NCBI RefSeq assembly: GCF_013201975.1
Contig: NZ_CP053845.1
Span: 1,974,195 to 2,038,194 of the forward strand
Reading direction: 5' to 3'
Source: Campylobacter sp. CCUG 57310
Lineage (GTDB): Bacteria; Campylobacterota; Campylobacteria; Campylobacterales; Campylobacteraceae
DNA: 64,000 nucleotides
The notes under the pieces: model-generated
What the model was told of the DNA's origin: nothing
The model's input: the letters and a program-made list of their open reading frames with translations, nothing else
The model's database searches: none
Part shown: positions 46,822 through 56,941 of the stretch, piece after piece
Numbering within the stretch: the stretch's first letter is position 1
Layout: each line of letters starts with the position of its first letter
Position numbers and translations under genes: made by a program

Positions 46822-46953
46822 ATGAGTACTTCGCTTTTCTTTCTTTTTCTTTGGATTTTAGCTCTATTTTTGGGCTACAAATTCGTATTTTTAAACATAA
46901 ATCAAGTTGAGAAATATCCTGAGAGATATTTTGATAACTTAGACAATAAATAA
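46822..46953 (+). CDS. CydX-like small membrane protein
   Basis: This 43-residue protein starts at ATG 46822 after AAGGAG, 9 bp past the cydB stop. A single span (LFFLFLWILALFLGYKFVFL) is followed by a charged tail (NINQVEKYPERYFDNLDNK). Size, position and topology fit the CydX/CydH-like peptides that stabilise bd oxidases, although the sequence is not obviously homologous to E. coli CydX. The call rests on position. Confidence 0.6.
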   Translation: MSTSLFFLFLWILALFLGYKFVFLNINQVEKYPERYFDNLDNK

Positions 46954-46961
46954 ATTGACAT

Positions 46962-46995
46962 TAAGCCAATATCTCAACTAGCAGCTATTGGCTTA
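46962..46995. terminator. Terminator after cyd operon
   Basis: TAAGCCAATA (46962-46971) and TATTGGCTTA (46986-46995) form a perfect 10-bp stem around a 14-nt loop, just after the small-peptide gene. Confidence 0.65.
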
Positions 46996-47091
46996 TACTT
47001 ATACCTCAATACAAATACATCATCTTAAATTTCAGTTAGAGGCAAAAAAATAAAACATGTTATAGCTCTAATTCATTAATGCTATGATTTA

Positions 47092-47140
47092 TAAATTGAT
47101 AATCATTTTTATTTAAATTTAATTTATATAGTATTATAAT
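47092..47140 (+). promoter_or_regulatory. Fur-like box and -10 before TonB receptor
   Basis: TTGATAATCATTTTT (47096-47110) matches most of the Fur consensus half-sites (TGATAATCATT is exact). TATAAT follows at 47135-47140, 35 bp before the receptor start. This suggests iron-repressed expression. Confidence 0.6.
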
Positions 47141-47174
47141 TCTATTTTTTCAAAATATTTTAAGAAGGTATCGT

Positions 47175-49739
47175 ATGAATAAAATCTCAGATTTATCATA
47201 TCATTACAAAAATAAATCTTTAAGCATAGTGGTGGCTATAGCTTTATCATGCTCTTGGCTTTTGGCTAAAGATGAAAAGTCAAGGGAAACAATTGATCTA
47301 CAGGAAGTAAAAGTTACAGGTGAAGTTAGCTCTTCTGGTTATGATAATACGGCTTTAAAAAGCTACACTTCTGCAGGATCTTATTCTTATCTTGACGAGA
47401 CAAAAATTTCTCGCTTCAGAGGAAGTTCAGTCGGTGATTTTCTAAGCGGAATTCCAGGCGTAATGGTGGGCAATAAACGTAACAGTGGAGCCATATCCGT
47501 TAATATCAGAGGTATCCAAAACGAAAACAGAGTTCCGATAGTAATTGATGATTCATTGCAGTCTATTCCTTCATGGCAAGGATATGCAGGCTCAAGTACT
47601 AGAACTTTCCTGGATCCTGATTTAATCTCTCAGGTGGAGATAGAAAAAGGGCCGTCTTTAAAAGCAGATGGAGTAGGTGCCACAGGAGGAGTCGTGAGGA
47701 TGAATACGATATCATACAAAGATATAATTCCCAAAGACTCCGAAAAAGACTGGGGGTTTCGCTTTACTTTAGGAACAATGTCAAATACCGTTAAAAAACC
47801 TGCTTACAATACAAGAGGAGGCTATAGAACAAAATGGATAGAAAAATGCGAAACAAATCATTCGGGTCTTTGTAAAGAGCAAACCTACAAGCCTGATGCA
47901 AGATATTCCTCAAAAAATCCTTTTTCAAAACTAGGAAATAGCTACAATACGAGTTTAGCATTTACTAAAAAATGGGAAAATGCAGATATTGTGCTTGGCT
48001 ATGCTAAAAAAGTTCAGGGCAATTACTTTACCGGTAAGCACGGACCTACCCCCGAAATAGAAAGAATCCAATATAAAAACGAAGATCTTGAAGTAATACC
48101 AAGAAAAGGCAGAACTCCTGCCGTAGAGGAAGAAGTAATAACAGGAAGACTTATATTTAAAAGCCAAGACGGCTACACATATTATCGCTCGGGAGAAGAG
48201 ATACTAAATACATCTCAAGACAACCAATCATATTTGGCTAAAGTAAATTTTTACAACGAACATCATGCCGTAAATTTAGCATATAGGGGGTATAGAAGTA
48301 AATTTGGAGAAATGATGCCTTCTTTAGTTAGTTTTCGCGGAGACGGAGCACTTCAAGGAGAAGGCTCTGAGGTAAAAGTTGATTCTTATAGCTCTAAATA
48401 CATTTTCAATCCTTCAAATCCTTATATAAATTTAAATATTAGCGGATACTTTACCAGGAGCGACTCTTCAAATTTTACTCCCTTTTATGAAGAGCACGGT
48501 CATCATGATAGTCGCCACGCATATTTTACACTATCAAAGCAATACGGTATAAATATAAACAACAAGTCAATATTCGAACTTAATGAAAATCCGCTTACGC
48601 TAAACTACGGAATCTCATTTTCCACTGAAAGAATTCATCAGCCAAGAAATGCTCAAGCGAGAGTTGAAAAAAAGGGCTATCCAAAAGATGCTATCGCACC
48701 TCTTTATATCCGTGACGCCAAAAGAAACGAAAAGAGTCTATTTGCTTGGGCGAATTATCCGCTTACGGATTGGTTGATTGCCGATATAGGCGGACGCTAT
48801 ATCAATAGCAAAACGATAGACTATCAGCCTTTAGTAGAATTTCATGGGTACTATCCAAACGGCAAACCGATAATGACGAAAGAGTACACACCCCCTATCA
48901 AAAACAAAGGCTTTTCTCCTATTGCCATGCTTACCTTTGAGCCTACCGATGAAATTCAATTATACATAAAATACGCCGAAGCTATCCGTTCCCCGAGCCT
49001 GTTTCAAGTATCAAGAGGCTTTAGTATGCAAAGAGGCGACGGCTCATTATCCACATTAAAACCGGAAAAACAAAAGAATTGGGAGGTCGGAACCAATTTA
49101 TTATTTAATGACTATATAAAAAAAGATAGTGTAATTGGATTTAAATTTGCATTTTTTAATAATTACACTAAAGATTACTTAACCAGAACCTTTACCAAAA
49201 AGAGGGGAATATTCCAAACCACAAATATAAAAAGCGCCCTTTATAAAGGAATAGAGGCTTCAAGCTACTTCGATATGAAAAGCTTTTACTATCAAGTAGG
49301 CATGACATATTATTTAAAAACCAAATTTTGTCGAAAAGAAGCTCAAAAAGGTGTAGCAAGAGATAGACAAGAGTGCTTTGACGGCGGAGTCGTTGATAGC
49401 AATATAGGAAACACATTACCTCCAAAAACAACCGTAACCGCAACAATAGGCACAAGAATCTTGGCTAAAAAATTAGATATAGGCGCCAGATATAGCCACT
49501 ATGGAAAACGCATAGTTTCTATTTTTTCTCCTGAAAGTCCGGGAGGAGATACAAACAGTGCGGAATGGAGACCTTATAGTCTAGTTGATTTATATGCGCA
49601 CTACAAACTAAATCCGAATTTAACCATATCTGCAACTATTGATAATTTAACAAATCGTTACTATCTTGATGCTAACAATCAAGGCTTAATTCCTGCACCC
49701 GGTAGAACTTTGCGTCTAAATTTAGATTATCGTTTTTAA
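47175..49739 (+). CDS. TonB-dependent outer-membrane receptor
   Basis: This 854-residue gated porin has a signal segment near 14-31, a TonB-box-like IDLQEVKVTGE (about 40-50), and a plug with DFLSGIPGVMVGNKRNSGAI, NIRGIQNENRVPIVIDD and VEIEKGPSLKADGVGATGGV. A long beta-barrel follows, ending LTNRYYLDANNQGLIPAPGR then LNLDYRF with the terminal aromatic residue. Length is normal. A Fur-like box upstream suggests an iron source as cargo, most likely a siderophore or haem; the ligand cannot be named. It stands as a single gene with a terminator after it. Confidence 0.9.
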   Translation: MNKISDLSYHYKNKSLSIVVAIALSCSWLLAKDEKSRETIDLQEVKVTGEVSSSGYDNTALKSYTSAGSYSYLDETKISRFRGSSVGDFLSGIPGVMVGNKRNSGAISVNIRGIQNENRVPIVIDDSLQSIPSWQGYAGSSTRTFLDPDLISQVEIEKGPSLKADGVGATGGVVRMNTISYKDIIPKDSEKDWGFRFTLGTMSNTVKKPAYNTRGGYRTKWIEKCETNHSGLCKEQTYKPDARYSSKNPFSKLGNSYNTSLAFTKKWENADIVLGYAKKVQGNYFTGKHGPTPEIERIQYKNEDLEVIPRKGRTPAVEEEVITGRLIFKSQDGYTYYRSGEEILNTSQDNQSYLAKVNFYNEHHAVNLAYRGYRSKFGEMMPSLVSFRGDGALQGEGSEVKVDSYSSKYIFNPSNPYINLNISGYFTRSDSSNFTPFYEEHGHHDSRHAYFTLSKQYGININNKSIFELNENPLTLNYGISFSTERIHQPRNAQARVEKKGYPKDAIAPLYIRDAKRNEKSLFAWANYPLTDWLIADIGGRYINSKTIDYQPLVEFHGYYPNGKPIMTKEYTPPIKNKGFSPIAMLTFEPTDEIQLYIKYAEAIRSPSLFQVSRGFSMQRGDGSLSTLKPEKQKNWEVGTNLLFNDYIKKDSVIGFKFAFFNNYTKDYLTRTFTKKRGIFQTTNIKSALYKGIEASSYFDMKSFYYQVGMTYYLKTKFCRKEAQKGVARDRQECFDGGVVDSNIGNTLPPKTTVTATIGTRILAKKLDIGARYSHYGKRIVSIFSPESPGGDTNSAEWRPYSLVDLYAHYKLNPNLTISATIDNLTNRYYLDANNQGLIPAPGRTLRLNLDYRF

Positions 49740-49744
49740 AAAAA

Positions 49745-49763
49745 GGGGCATTAAAAATGCTCC
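49745..49763. terminator. Hairpin after TonB receptor
   Basis: GGGGCATT (49745-49752) pairs with AATGCTCC (49756-49763), loop AAA. It follows the receptor stop by a few bases. Confidence 0.55.
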
Positions 49764-49975
49764 TTAAAATCGAAAGCTTTTGAAATTTCCTCGACGCTCT
49801 TTGTATTTTCCAGTGTTTTATCAAACAGTATCGCTATACAGCTAATTCTTCGGAAGCCAAATTCGTTTTAGCTGTATAGCTTCTTTAATTTGATTCATTG
49901 GATGCTTGCTTGAGTTTTGTTCATCATGCATCAGCAATCATTATATTTTTATCAAATTAAATTACAAAATACATT

Positions 49976-50806
49976 TTATTTCTTATCCAAACAACCCTCT
50001 TGTATGCCCATTTTGCAAGCTTTATCAAAATAATAAGCCGCCTCTTCGCTTATGCTTCCAGTGTATTCTCGCGGCATTAGCGAAATACCTGCATACATAC
50101 AAGATACGGCATTGTTGTTTTCGCAAGCGAATTTCAGATAAGGAAGTGCTTTAGTATACTCTTTATCCTTGAAGTGTATCTCACCGAGGCTCATGCAACC
50201 TGTATTGTCACCGTTCTCACATCCTTGATTGATATACCCCAAAGCCAAATTTTTATCAAATTCAACTCCTTGAGCAAGCAGATAAAGCATTCCTAAATTC
50301 GTGCAAGACTCTGCGTGATTTAACTTCTTGCAGCCCTTTAAGTAAAATTCGCGTGCTTTTTCATAATCAGCCTTGCCAAGCACCCCGTCATTATGCATAA
50401 TGCCCGCCAGTGAGCAAAAATATCCGCTATCTTTTTCGCACCAAATTTCAGCTATCTTATAAGCTACCCCGTAGTCTTTTTTGACGCCTTTACCAAGCAT
50501 ATAAAGTGCAGATAAAACTTCACATTTTTTAGCGTCTCCTGTCTCGCAAGCTTTTTTTATAGCCTCAAATTCCTCTTTTGAAACTTCGGTATAAAGAGCA
50601 AAATTTTGATTTTCATCGTAGGTTTTCATCATCTCACACGAAGATTGATGTCCAAGCTCGCAAGATTTCTTATAAAGCTTATAAGCTAGCTCATAATTAC
50701 CGCTTGAAGCCGCCTGCATAGCTTTGTTTGCACAATCATATTTATCTGTGCAATCATTTGCAATCGCTACACCGATAAACGCCAAAAGCAAGATTAATTT
50801 TTTCAT
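49976..50806 (-). CDS. Exported Sel1-repeat cysteine-rich protein
   Basis: This 276-residue protein has signal peptide MKKLILLLAFIGVAIAN and about six Sel1-like repeats, each with a cysteine pair bracketing a helical turn, such as CSLAGIMHNDGVLGKADYEK and CTNLGMLYLLAQGVEFDKNL. This is the layout of Helicobacter cysteine-rich proteins (HcpA/HcpC). Disulfides hold each repeat. Such proteins are periplasmic or secreted and have been linked to envelope or host interaction; a penicillinase activity was proposed for some. It is last in a three-gene leftward set after the membrane protein and ilvD. Confidence 0.85.
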   Translation of the reverse strand: MKKLILLLAFIGVAIANDCTDKYDCANKAMQAASSGNYELAYKLYKKSCELGHQSSCEMMKTYDENQNFALYTEVSKEEFEAIKKACETGDAKKCEVLSALYMLGKGVKKDYGVAYKIAEIWCEKDSGYFCSLAGIMHNDGVLGKADYEKAREFYLKGCKKLNHAESCTNLGMLYLLAQGVEFDKNLALGYINQGCENGDNTGCMSLGEIHFKDKEYTKALPYLKFACENNNAVSCMYAGISLMPREYTGSISEEAAYYFDKACKMGIQEGCLDKK

Positions 50807-50820
50807 TTATGCTCCTAAAA

Positions 50821-52491
50821 TTAATTTTCTATATTTTTCTTATGTATCTTAAATTTTCTAACGAATAAATTTTCTCTTTCTTTTTTGGTTTCACTAAAAA
50901 GCTTTTCGTAATTTTTAATGGTTATATGCGTGGCGTTTTGCTCGTAGCAAGGAGCGGAATTATTGTTTTCGCAACTATTTTTTATCACTTTTTCAAAATA
51001 TCGTTTTTTATCATTTGGATAGAAAAAATAATTTTCTGCTCTAGCTTTAAAATAATATCTATCCTTGGATTCAACCTCTACTATCAAGTTGTTGATTTTT
51101 GTCCTATTGCTATCGCTTAAATTGTCGTCTATACAGGTTAAGCTATAGCCTTCAAAGCAATTTGGCAAATTTAAAATGTCTTTTGGGGTAAATTCATTTT
51201 TTATCGTGAAATCTTCTGTGTAATTTGCAAGTTTTATTATTTTTACAAAGTAAGGACTAAGAATAGGCACTATCATAACAGCCAAAGGCATAGCAAAATA
51301 AAAAATTATTTTATATTCAAATGATTTTAAAAACGCAATAGTTTTAATAAAAATAAAGAAGTAAAATGCATACAAAAGCCAAATAAAGCTAATACCTTCA
51401 TACTTTGTATACACAAATTCTATAAATAAAATATCAAATAATCCAGCAAAAAACAAAGTAATCCAGTTTATAACGTCTTTGTAGTTTTTATTTTTATAAA
51501 AACCAAAACCAAAATAACCAACAAACAATAAAAAATATCCGCATAAAGCCAAATTTAAATTATTTAATAAAATATCAAAAATCTTTTTTAGGATTTTAAA
51601 ATCATAAATAAACGGTAAGATAAGTATTATAAACATATAAATTTGCATAATCCAGAAAATAAAATTTGTAAATTTATGTTTTATATTATTCTTAAAAATA
51701 GCATAGCTGTAAGACATTAGAAAAAGAATAATAATACAAATATACAAAAATGCCAAAATACTAACGCCAAACAATAAATACACAATATTATTTAAATTGG
51801 TCTGCAGAACTTGATTGATATTTAAAAAATATGGAATACAAAAACACGCACCAAAAAATACACATAGCCAAAAAGTCGTCTTAAGGTTTGTTACTATTAA
51901 ATTTATGATACATAAAACATCACTCCAAACAGATCTCTTGGTATGCTTATCACAATCAAGATTGTATTGCCTTAAAAAATTTGAACCGAGTTCGCTATAT
52001 GTTTTATGCAATTCACTCTCGTTTTTCAAAAACTGCTTATATAAATTTTTACGCTCTTGCTTATCTTTTGAAGTAATATGTCTGTATATAATTTGCTTTT
52101 GAGAGCGCAAAATATCTTTTATTTTTTCCAAATTTATCTTACGCATTTTTAAAGAATTTTGGATATCAAAAACCCAAAGTTCGCCTAAATCAACTAAGAA
52201 ATTTTGAAGCTCTTTAAGGGTTGCTTTGGAATTTTTGCTTAAGAATTTAGCCTCATCGTTACCTAAATCTTTGTTAATCTCTTTATAAATTTTATCGGCT
52301 CTTTTTAATTTTTGATATTTTAGCTTTAGACTTTGAAGCTTGAGTTTTTCAACATCGGTTGCATATTTGCTATCAAGACTATTAAGTATTTGCGAACACT
52401 TCTTAAGAATATAGAAATTTATACCGTTAAGCTCTTGTAGCTCAATTTTTACCTCATCTAAATCCTTAAAATAAAAACTACCCTCAAACAC
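50821..52491 (-). CDS. Hypothetical multi-span membrane protein
   Basis: This is a 556-residue protein. The first 190 residues are charged and helical (KIELQELNGINFYILKKCSQ, KDKQERKNLYKQFLKNESEL), suggesting a cytoplasmic coiled region. About six to eight hydrophobic segments follow to residue 415 (NLKTTFWLCVFFGACFCIPY, then LLFGVSILAFLYICIIILFL), and the C-terminal third contains four cysteines (NCFEGYSLTC, SCENNNSAPC), probably outside the membrane. No family is recognised. It starts 3 bp after ilvD and ends 14 bp before the Sel1 gene. Confidence 0.65.
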   Translation of the reverse strand: MFEGSFYFKDLDEVKIELQELNGINFYILKKCSQILNSLDSKYATDVEKLKLQSLKLKYQKLKRADKIYKEINKDLGNDEAKFLSKNSKATLKELQNFLVDLGELWVFDIQNSLKMRKINLEKIKDILRSQKQIIYRHITSKDKQERKNLYKQFLKNESELHKTYSELGSNFLRQYNLDCDKHTKRSVWSDVLCIINLIVTNLKTTFWLCVFFGACFCIPYFLNINQVLQTNLNNIVYLLFGVSILAFLYICIIILFLMSYSYAIFKNNIKHKFTNFIFWIMQIYMFIILILPFIYDFKILKKIFDILLNNLNLALCGYFLLFVGYFGFGFYKNKNYKDVINWITLFFAGLFDILFIEFVYTKYEGISFIWLLYAFYFFIFIKTIAFLKSFEYKIIFYFAMPLAVMIVPILSPYFVKIIKLANYTEDFTIKNEFTPKDILNLPNCFEGYSLTCIDDNLSDSNRTKINNLIVEVESKDRYYFKARAENYFFYPNDKKRYFEKVIKNSCENNNSAPCYEQNATHITIKNYEKLFSETKKERENLFVRKFKIHKKNIEN

Positions 52492-52494
52492 GTC

Positions 52495-54168
52495 TTAAGC
52501 CTCTAAAATCGCACCGCTACTAGCATTTGTTACAAGCTTGCGATATTGTCTTAGCCAGCGAGAATTTAGCTCCTTTTCAAGCGGCGTAAATTCTGCGCGA
52601 CGACGTAAAATTTCAGCCTCGTCTAAGCGCACATTTATACTATAAGTATCCACGTCTATATCGATTATATCGCCGTCACGAAGTAGTCCTATCATACCGC
52701 CTTCAGCAGCTTCGGGGCTTACGTGCCCTATGCTCAGTCCTCTTGTTGCACCGCTAAAGCGTCCGTCCGTTATCAGCGCCACGTCCGCACCAAGCCCGCG
52801 ACCCATTATTAGGCTAGTAGGGCTTAGCATCTCTTGCATTCCGGGGCCTCCGCGCGGACCTTCGTATCGTATGACAACCACGTCGCCTTTGTTTACTTTG
52901 CCGCTTGAAATTCCCTCTATCGCTTCATCTTGGGAGTTAAAGCAAACCGCCTTACCGCTAAATTTACGCTCTCCCACGATGCCTGCCGTCTTTATCACGC
53001 ATCCTTGCTCGGCTAAATTTCCAAACAAAATCGCCAGCCCGCCAACCTGCGAATAGGCATTTTCGACTTTATGGATCACGCTTTCATCTTTTATCTTGCT
53101 AGCTCCCACTCGTTCGCCCAGAGTTTCGCCCGAAACGGTTAAATTTTCTAAATGAAGCATTCCGTTATCTCGGCGCGAAATTTCTTTTATAACCGCATTC
53201 ATTCCGCCCGCTCGCCCGATATCTTCCATGTGTACGTTTGGCAAGCTTGGGCTTATCTTAGCGATGTAAGCGATGTTTGAGCTTATTTCATTTAACTCTG
53301 AAATTTGCAGATCCACTCCCGCCTCACGCGCGATAGCAAGCATATGAAGCACGGTATTGCTGCTTCCGCCCATCGCCATATCAACTACAAGTGCGTTTCT
53401 GACAGCCTTTGCGTTTAGGATATTGCGTATCTTAAATCTCTCATCAAGCGCGATCTCGCAAATTCTACGCGCCGCTTTTCTCACAAGCTCTTCTCGCTCA
53501 GGAGTAAGCGCTAGTATCGTGCCGTTGCCGCTTAAAGCTATGCCCATCGCCTCGCAAAGCGTATTCATCGAATTTGCAGTAAACATTCCGCTGCAACTTC
53601 CACCGCTTGGACAGGCGTTGCACTCGATATCTTTTAGCTCGGCTTCGCTTATCTCTTTGGTTTCAAATTTACCCACCGCTTCAAACGCCGTAGCAAGATC
53701 AATCGGCCTGCCATCTTTTGTGTAGCCCTTTTTCATCGGACCGCCGCTTACAAAGACGGTCGGCACATTTACTCTAAGTGCGCCCATAACCATTCCAGGC
53801 ACGATCTTGTCGCAGTTTGGCATACAAACAAGTGCGTCAAGTGCGTGCGCATTCATAACCGTTTCAACCGAATTTGCTATGATCTCGCGGCTTGGCAAGC
53901 TATAAAGCATACCGCCATGCCCCATCGCGATACCGTCATCTACGCCTATGCAGTTAAATTCAAACGGCACACAGCCGTTTTTACGAATTTCGTCTTTTAA
54001 AATTTCAGAGTAGCGATTTAGGAAAAAATGCCCGGGAATTATCTCTATAAAACTGTTTGCGATGCCGATAAACGGCTTATCAAAATCTTCGTCTTTAAGT
54101 CCCGTAGCGCGTAAAAGCGAGCGATGAGGCGCTCTTGTGTAACCTTTTTTTATGATATCGCTTCTCAT
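52495..54168 (-). CDS. ilvD: Dihydroxy-acid dehydratase IlvD
   Basis: This 557-residue iron-sulfur dehydratase acts in valine and isoleucine synthesis. Cluster cysteines appear in [16 protein letters not shown] (about 120) and [20 protein letters not shown] (about 192-211). ALTDGRFSG-type [20 protein letters not shown] and [20 protein letters not shown] near the C-terminus are diagnostic. Length is standard. The gene is alone among metabolic genes in the set downstream. Confidence 0.97.
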   Translation of the reverse strand: MRSDIIKKGYTRAPHRSLLRATGLKDEDFDKPFIGIANSFIEIIPGHFFLNRYSEILKDEIRKNGCVPFEFNCIGVDDGIAMGHGGMLYSLPSREIIANSVETVMNAHALDALVCMPNCDKIVPGMVMGALRVNVPTVFVSGGPMKKGYTKDGRPIDLATAFEAVGKFETKEISEAELKDIECNACPSGGSCSGMFTANSMNTLCEAMGIALSGNGTILALTPEREELVRKAARRICEIALDERFKIRNILNAKAVRNALVVDMAMGGSSNTVLHMLAIAREAGVDLQISELNEISSNIAYIAKISPSLPNVHMEDIGRAGGMNAVIKEISRRDNGMLHLENLTVSGETLGERVGASKIKDESVIHKVENAYSQVGGLAILFGNLAEQGCVIKTAGIVGERKFSGKAVCFNSQDEAIEGISSGKVNKGDVVVIRYEGPRGGPGMQEMLSPTSLIMGRGLGADVALITDGRFSGATRGLSIGHVSPEAAEGGMIGLLRDGDIIDIDVDTYSINVRLDEAEILRRRAEFTPLEKELNSRWLRQYRKLVTNASSGAILEA

Positions 54169-54262
54169 GTCTTTCCTTTTAGTAAAATTTTAGAGATTTT
54201 ATCAATTATTTGATTATATAGGTATAAAGTAAGAGTAGCGGCTAAGAAATAGCCGCTTAAAT

Positions 54263-55291
54263 TTAGTATTCGTTAAAGTAGCTTTGTATCTGCTTTACGT
54301 CATCGGTTTTGGTAAGTGCAAGCATAAGCAAAATTCTGGCTTTTTGCGGATTTAGGTCGTTTGCCACGATAAATTTGCCGTCATTGTCCATCTTAGGGCT
54401 AGGCGAGACAAATCCGCTTCCCGTTCTCGTACTTCGCACCACTCTAACTCCGCTTTCATGAGCCTTTGCAAGAGAGGCTTTGGTATCGTCATATATGCTT
54501 CCGGCACCAGTTCCTGCATGCACTATGCCTTTTGCGCCCGCTTTTGTTAAAAGCTCTGCTATATCGCCGCTATCGTTTGTATGAGAGTAGATGATATCAA
54601 CTCTTGGCAGGCTATCAAGCTTACTTACGTCAAAGACGCTATCTTTGGTATGGATTTTTGGATTTTTATTCATATAAACGACCTTACCGTAGTATATCCA
54701 GCCAAGCTTGCCCGTGTTTGGCGATTTAAACGTCTGAACAGAAGTCGTGTTACTCTTGGTAACCTCTCTTGCGGCGTGAATTTCGTCATTTAGAGATACT
54801 AACACGCCTCTATTTACGCTGTTTTTATCGGCTGCGATATTTACCGCGTTAAAAAGATTCATCGGACCGTCTGCACTCATGGAAGTTGCACTTCTCATAG
54901 CTCCTACAAGCACGACGGGTTTGTCTGATTTAACTACCAAATTTAAAAAATACGCCGTCTCTTCAAGCGTATCCGTACCGTGAGTTATCACGATGCCGTC
55001 GGTATCTGCGGCTAGTAGCTCGTTTACGCGCTTTGCGAGCTTGAGCCAAATTTCATTGTTCATATTATATGAACCGATATTTGAAATTTGCTCGCCTTTT
55101 ACATTTGCGATCTCGTGAATTTCAGGAACGGCCTGCAAAAGCACCTCAACTCCAAGCTTGCCCGCATCATATTGAGCGTTTGTCGAACCCGTGCTGCTTC
55201 CCGCTATAGTCCCGCCGGTTGCGAGTATGACGACATTTGGCTTAGCAAAAAGCGATACAACGAAAACTAAAGCTAAAACTAACTTTTTCAT
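54263..55291 (-). CDS. Type II (periplasmic) L-asparaginase
   Basis: This 342-residue enzyme hydrolyses asparagine to aspartate and ammonia. An N-terminal signal peptide (MKKLVLALVFVVSLFAK) indicates export. Catalytic residues are T28 in VILATGGTIAGSS and T106-D107 in VITHGTDTLEET; GAMRSATSMSADGPMNLFNA carries the further conserved lysine/serine area, and GIVHAGTGAGSIYDD a C-terminal contact. Typical of the AnsB-like group, which in Campylobacter can supply aspartate for growth. Opposite in direction to the antiporter gene. Confidence 0.93.
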   Translation of the reverse strand: MKKLVLALVFVVSLFAKPNVVILATGGTIAGSSTGSTNAQYDAGKLGVEVLLQAVPEIHEIANVKGEQISNIGSYNMNNEIWLKLAKRVNELLAADTDGIVITHGTDTLEETAYFLNLVVKSDKPVVLVGAMRSATSMSADGPMNLFNAVNIAADKNSVNRGVLVSLNDEIHAAREVTKSNTTSVQTFKSPNTGKLGWIYYGKVVYMNKNPKIHTKDSVFDVSKLDSLPRVDIIYSHTNDSGDIAELLTKAGAKGIVHAGTGAGSIYDDTKASLAKAHESGVRVVRSTRTGSGFVSPSPKMDNDGKFIVANDLNPQKARILLMLALTKTDDVKQIQSYFNEY

Positions 55292-55433
55292 AGCTGTCCT
55301 CCTGATTTAAATGTGTTTAGATTATACATCTGCGGCTCAAATTTATCGCCAAAATTTGATTAACGCTTTTCAAATTTAAGATAAATGGCTGTATAATTGC
55401 AGATAAAACATATAAATTTGACAAAGGACATCC

Positions 55434-56777
55434 ATGATTCTTTCAAATCCGGTTGTTATAAGCATTCTTGTGATGACGGCGCTTTGTTTGCTGCGCTTTA
55501 ACATCTTGCTTGCCATTTTAATCTCGGCTCTTGTGGCAGGAGTTATGTCAAAGGGCGATTTAAGCGGTTTTGCAGATCTTTTTACTGCGCTTAGCGGCAC
55601 AACATCTACGCTTATAACGGGCATGAAAGGAAATTTAGAAACCTCGCTCAGCTACATCTTGCTAGGTGCGCTTGCAGCGGCTATCGCTAATACGAATTTA
55701 ACTGCGATTTTGATAAATGCAATAAGCAAAATTTTAAGTAAGAAGCGAACTTATTTTGTGCTTTCTATAGCGTTTATAGCGTGCTTTTCTCAAAATTTAA
55801 TCCCCGTTCACATAGCTTTCATACCTATACTTATACCGCCGCTTTTGCCGCTTATGAACAAGCTTGAACTAGACAGAAGAGCCCTAGCTTGCGCACTTAC
55901 ATTCGGGCTTAAAGCGCCTTACGTGAGCCTTAGCGTGGGATTTGGTCTGCTTTTTCATAACATCATCAAAAAAGAGCTTGAAAACAACGGTGTAGTCGTA
56001 AATTTAAGCGATATAACAAGCGTTATGTGGATAGGCGGCGCATCGATGCTAGTGGGTCTGCTTTTGGCCGTTTTTGTCTTTTATTCTAAAAAGAGAAGTT
56101 ACAAAAATACTCAATTTGAAGAAAAAGAGATGCGCGATGCCCAGATTGCTAAAAATTTAAAGATGACGCGCAAAGAGTGGGCGGTACTTGGCGGTGCGGT
56201 AATAGCATTTGCCATACAACTTTACGCTCAGTCCTTGCCTCTTGGCGCGCTTATCGGACTTGTCGTGATGATCATCTTTGGCGGAATCGAATACAAAAAA
56301 GTAGATAAGATTATGGACAACGGGCTTGCGATGATGGGATTTATCGCATTTATTATGCTAGTTGCAGCCGGTTTTGGCTCTGTCTTAAGAGAGAGCGGCG
56401 GCATCGAGCAACTTGTAAATTTCGCTAGCGATATCGCAGGCGGCAAGATAGGAGGCGCGATCATGATGCTTGCTATCGGACTTTTAGTAACGATGGGTAT
56501 AGGAACCAGTTTTGGAACCATACCTATCATAGCCTCTATCTATGTGCCGCTTTCTCTTCAGCTTGGATTTAGCCCTGCGGCGATTATCTTGCTTGTAGGC
56601 GTTGCAGCCGCTCTTGGAGATGCGGGAAGCCCTGCTAGTGACAGCACTCTTGGACCTACAAGCGGACTTAATGCCGACGGACAGCACAACCATATCTACG
56701 ATACTTGCGTGCCGACATTTTTATTTTTCAATATCCCTTTAATGATAGGCGCAGTTATCGGCGCGATGGTGCTATAA
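55434..56777 (+). CDS. Na+/H+ antiporter family transporter
   Basis: This 447-residue membrane protein has about eleven hydrophobic spans (FNILLAILISALVAGVMSKG, LLVTMGIGTSFGTIPIIASI). ALGDAGSPASDSTLGPTSGL near the C-terminus and GLKAPYVSLSVGFGLLFHNI match the Na+/H+ antiporter/YuiF type, sometimes annotated as an amino-acid transporter. It sits beside the divergent asparaginase gene (142 bp gap), so it might move asparagine or aspartate products, but this is inference. Substrate unknown. Confidence 0.75.
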   Translation: MILSNPVVISILVMTALCLLRFNILLAILISALVAGVMSKGDLSGFADLFTALSGTTSTLITGMKGNLETSLSYILLGALAAAIANTNLTAILINAISKILSKKRTYFVLSIAFIACFSQNLIPVHIAFIPILIPPLLPLMNKLELDRRALACALTFGLKAPYVSLSVGFGLLFHNIIKKELENNGVVVNLSDITSVMWIGGASMLVGLLLAVFVFYSKKRSYKNTQFEEKEMRDAQIAKNLKMTRKEWAVLGGAVIAFAIQLYAQSLPLGALIGLVVMIIFGGIEYKKVDKIMDNGLAMMGFIAFIMLVAAGFGSVLRESGGIEQLVNFASDIAGGKIGGAIMMLAIGLLVTMGIGTSFGTIPIIASIYVPLSLQLGFSPAAIILLVGVAAALGDAGSPASDSTLGPTSGLNADGQHNHIYDTCVPTFLFFNIPLMIGAVIGAMVL

Positions 56778-56791
56778 CTCATTCTCTTTTA

Positions 56792-56822
56792 GCAGGCGGT
56801 TACGTATAATTAACCTGCCTGC
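56792..56822. terminator. Terminator after antiporter gene
   Basis: GCAGGCGGTTA pairs with TAACCTGCCTGC (one bulge) around CGTATAAT, followed by TAAGATTTTT. Confidence 0.65.
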
Positions 56823-56891
56823 TAAGATTTTTCATACTTAAAATTTTAGTTTTTACCGCCCTTGTAAATTTAAAAAATCTCTCTTAAATTT

Positions 56892-56908
56892 TTGGAACAT
56901 CTTTTGCT
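56892..56908 (+). promoter_or_regulatory. Sigma-54-type promoter for flgE
   Basis: TTGGAACATCTTTTGCT matches the RpoN consensus with GG (56894-56895) and GC (56906-56907) 12 bp apart. It lies 34 bp before the flgE start. Confidence 0.8.
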
Positions 56909-56941
56909 TTTATCTTTGCAAATTACTAAAAGGATAAAATT

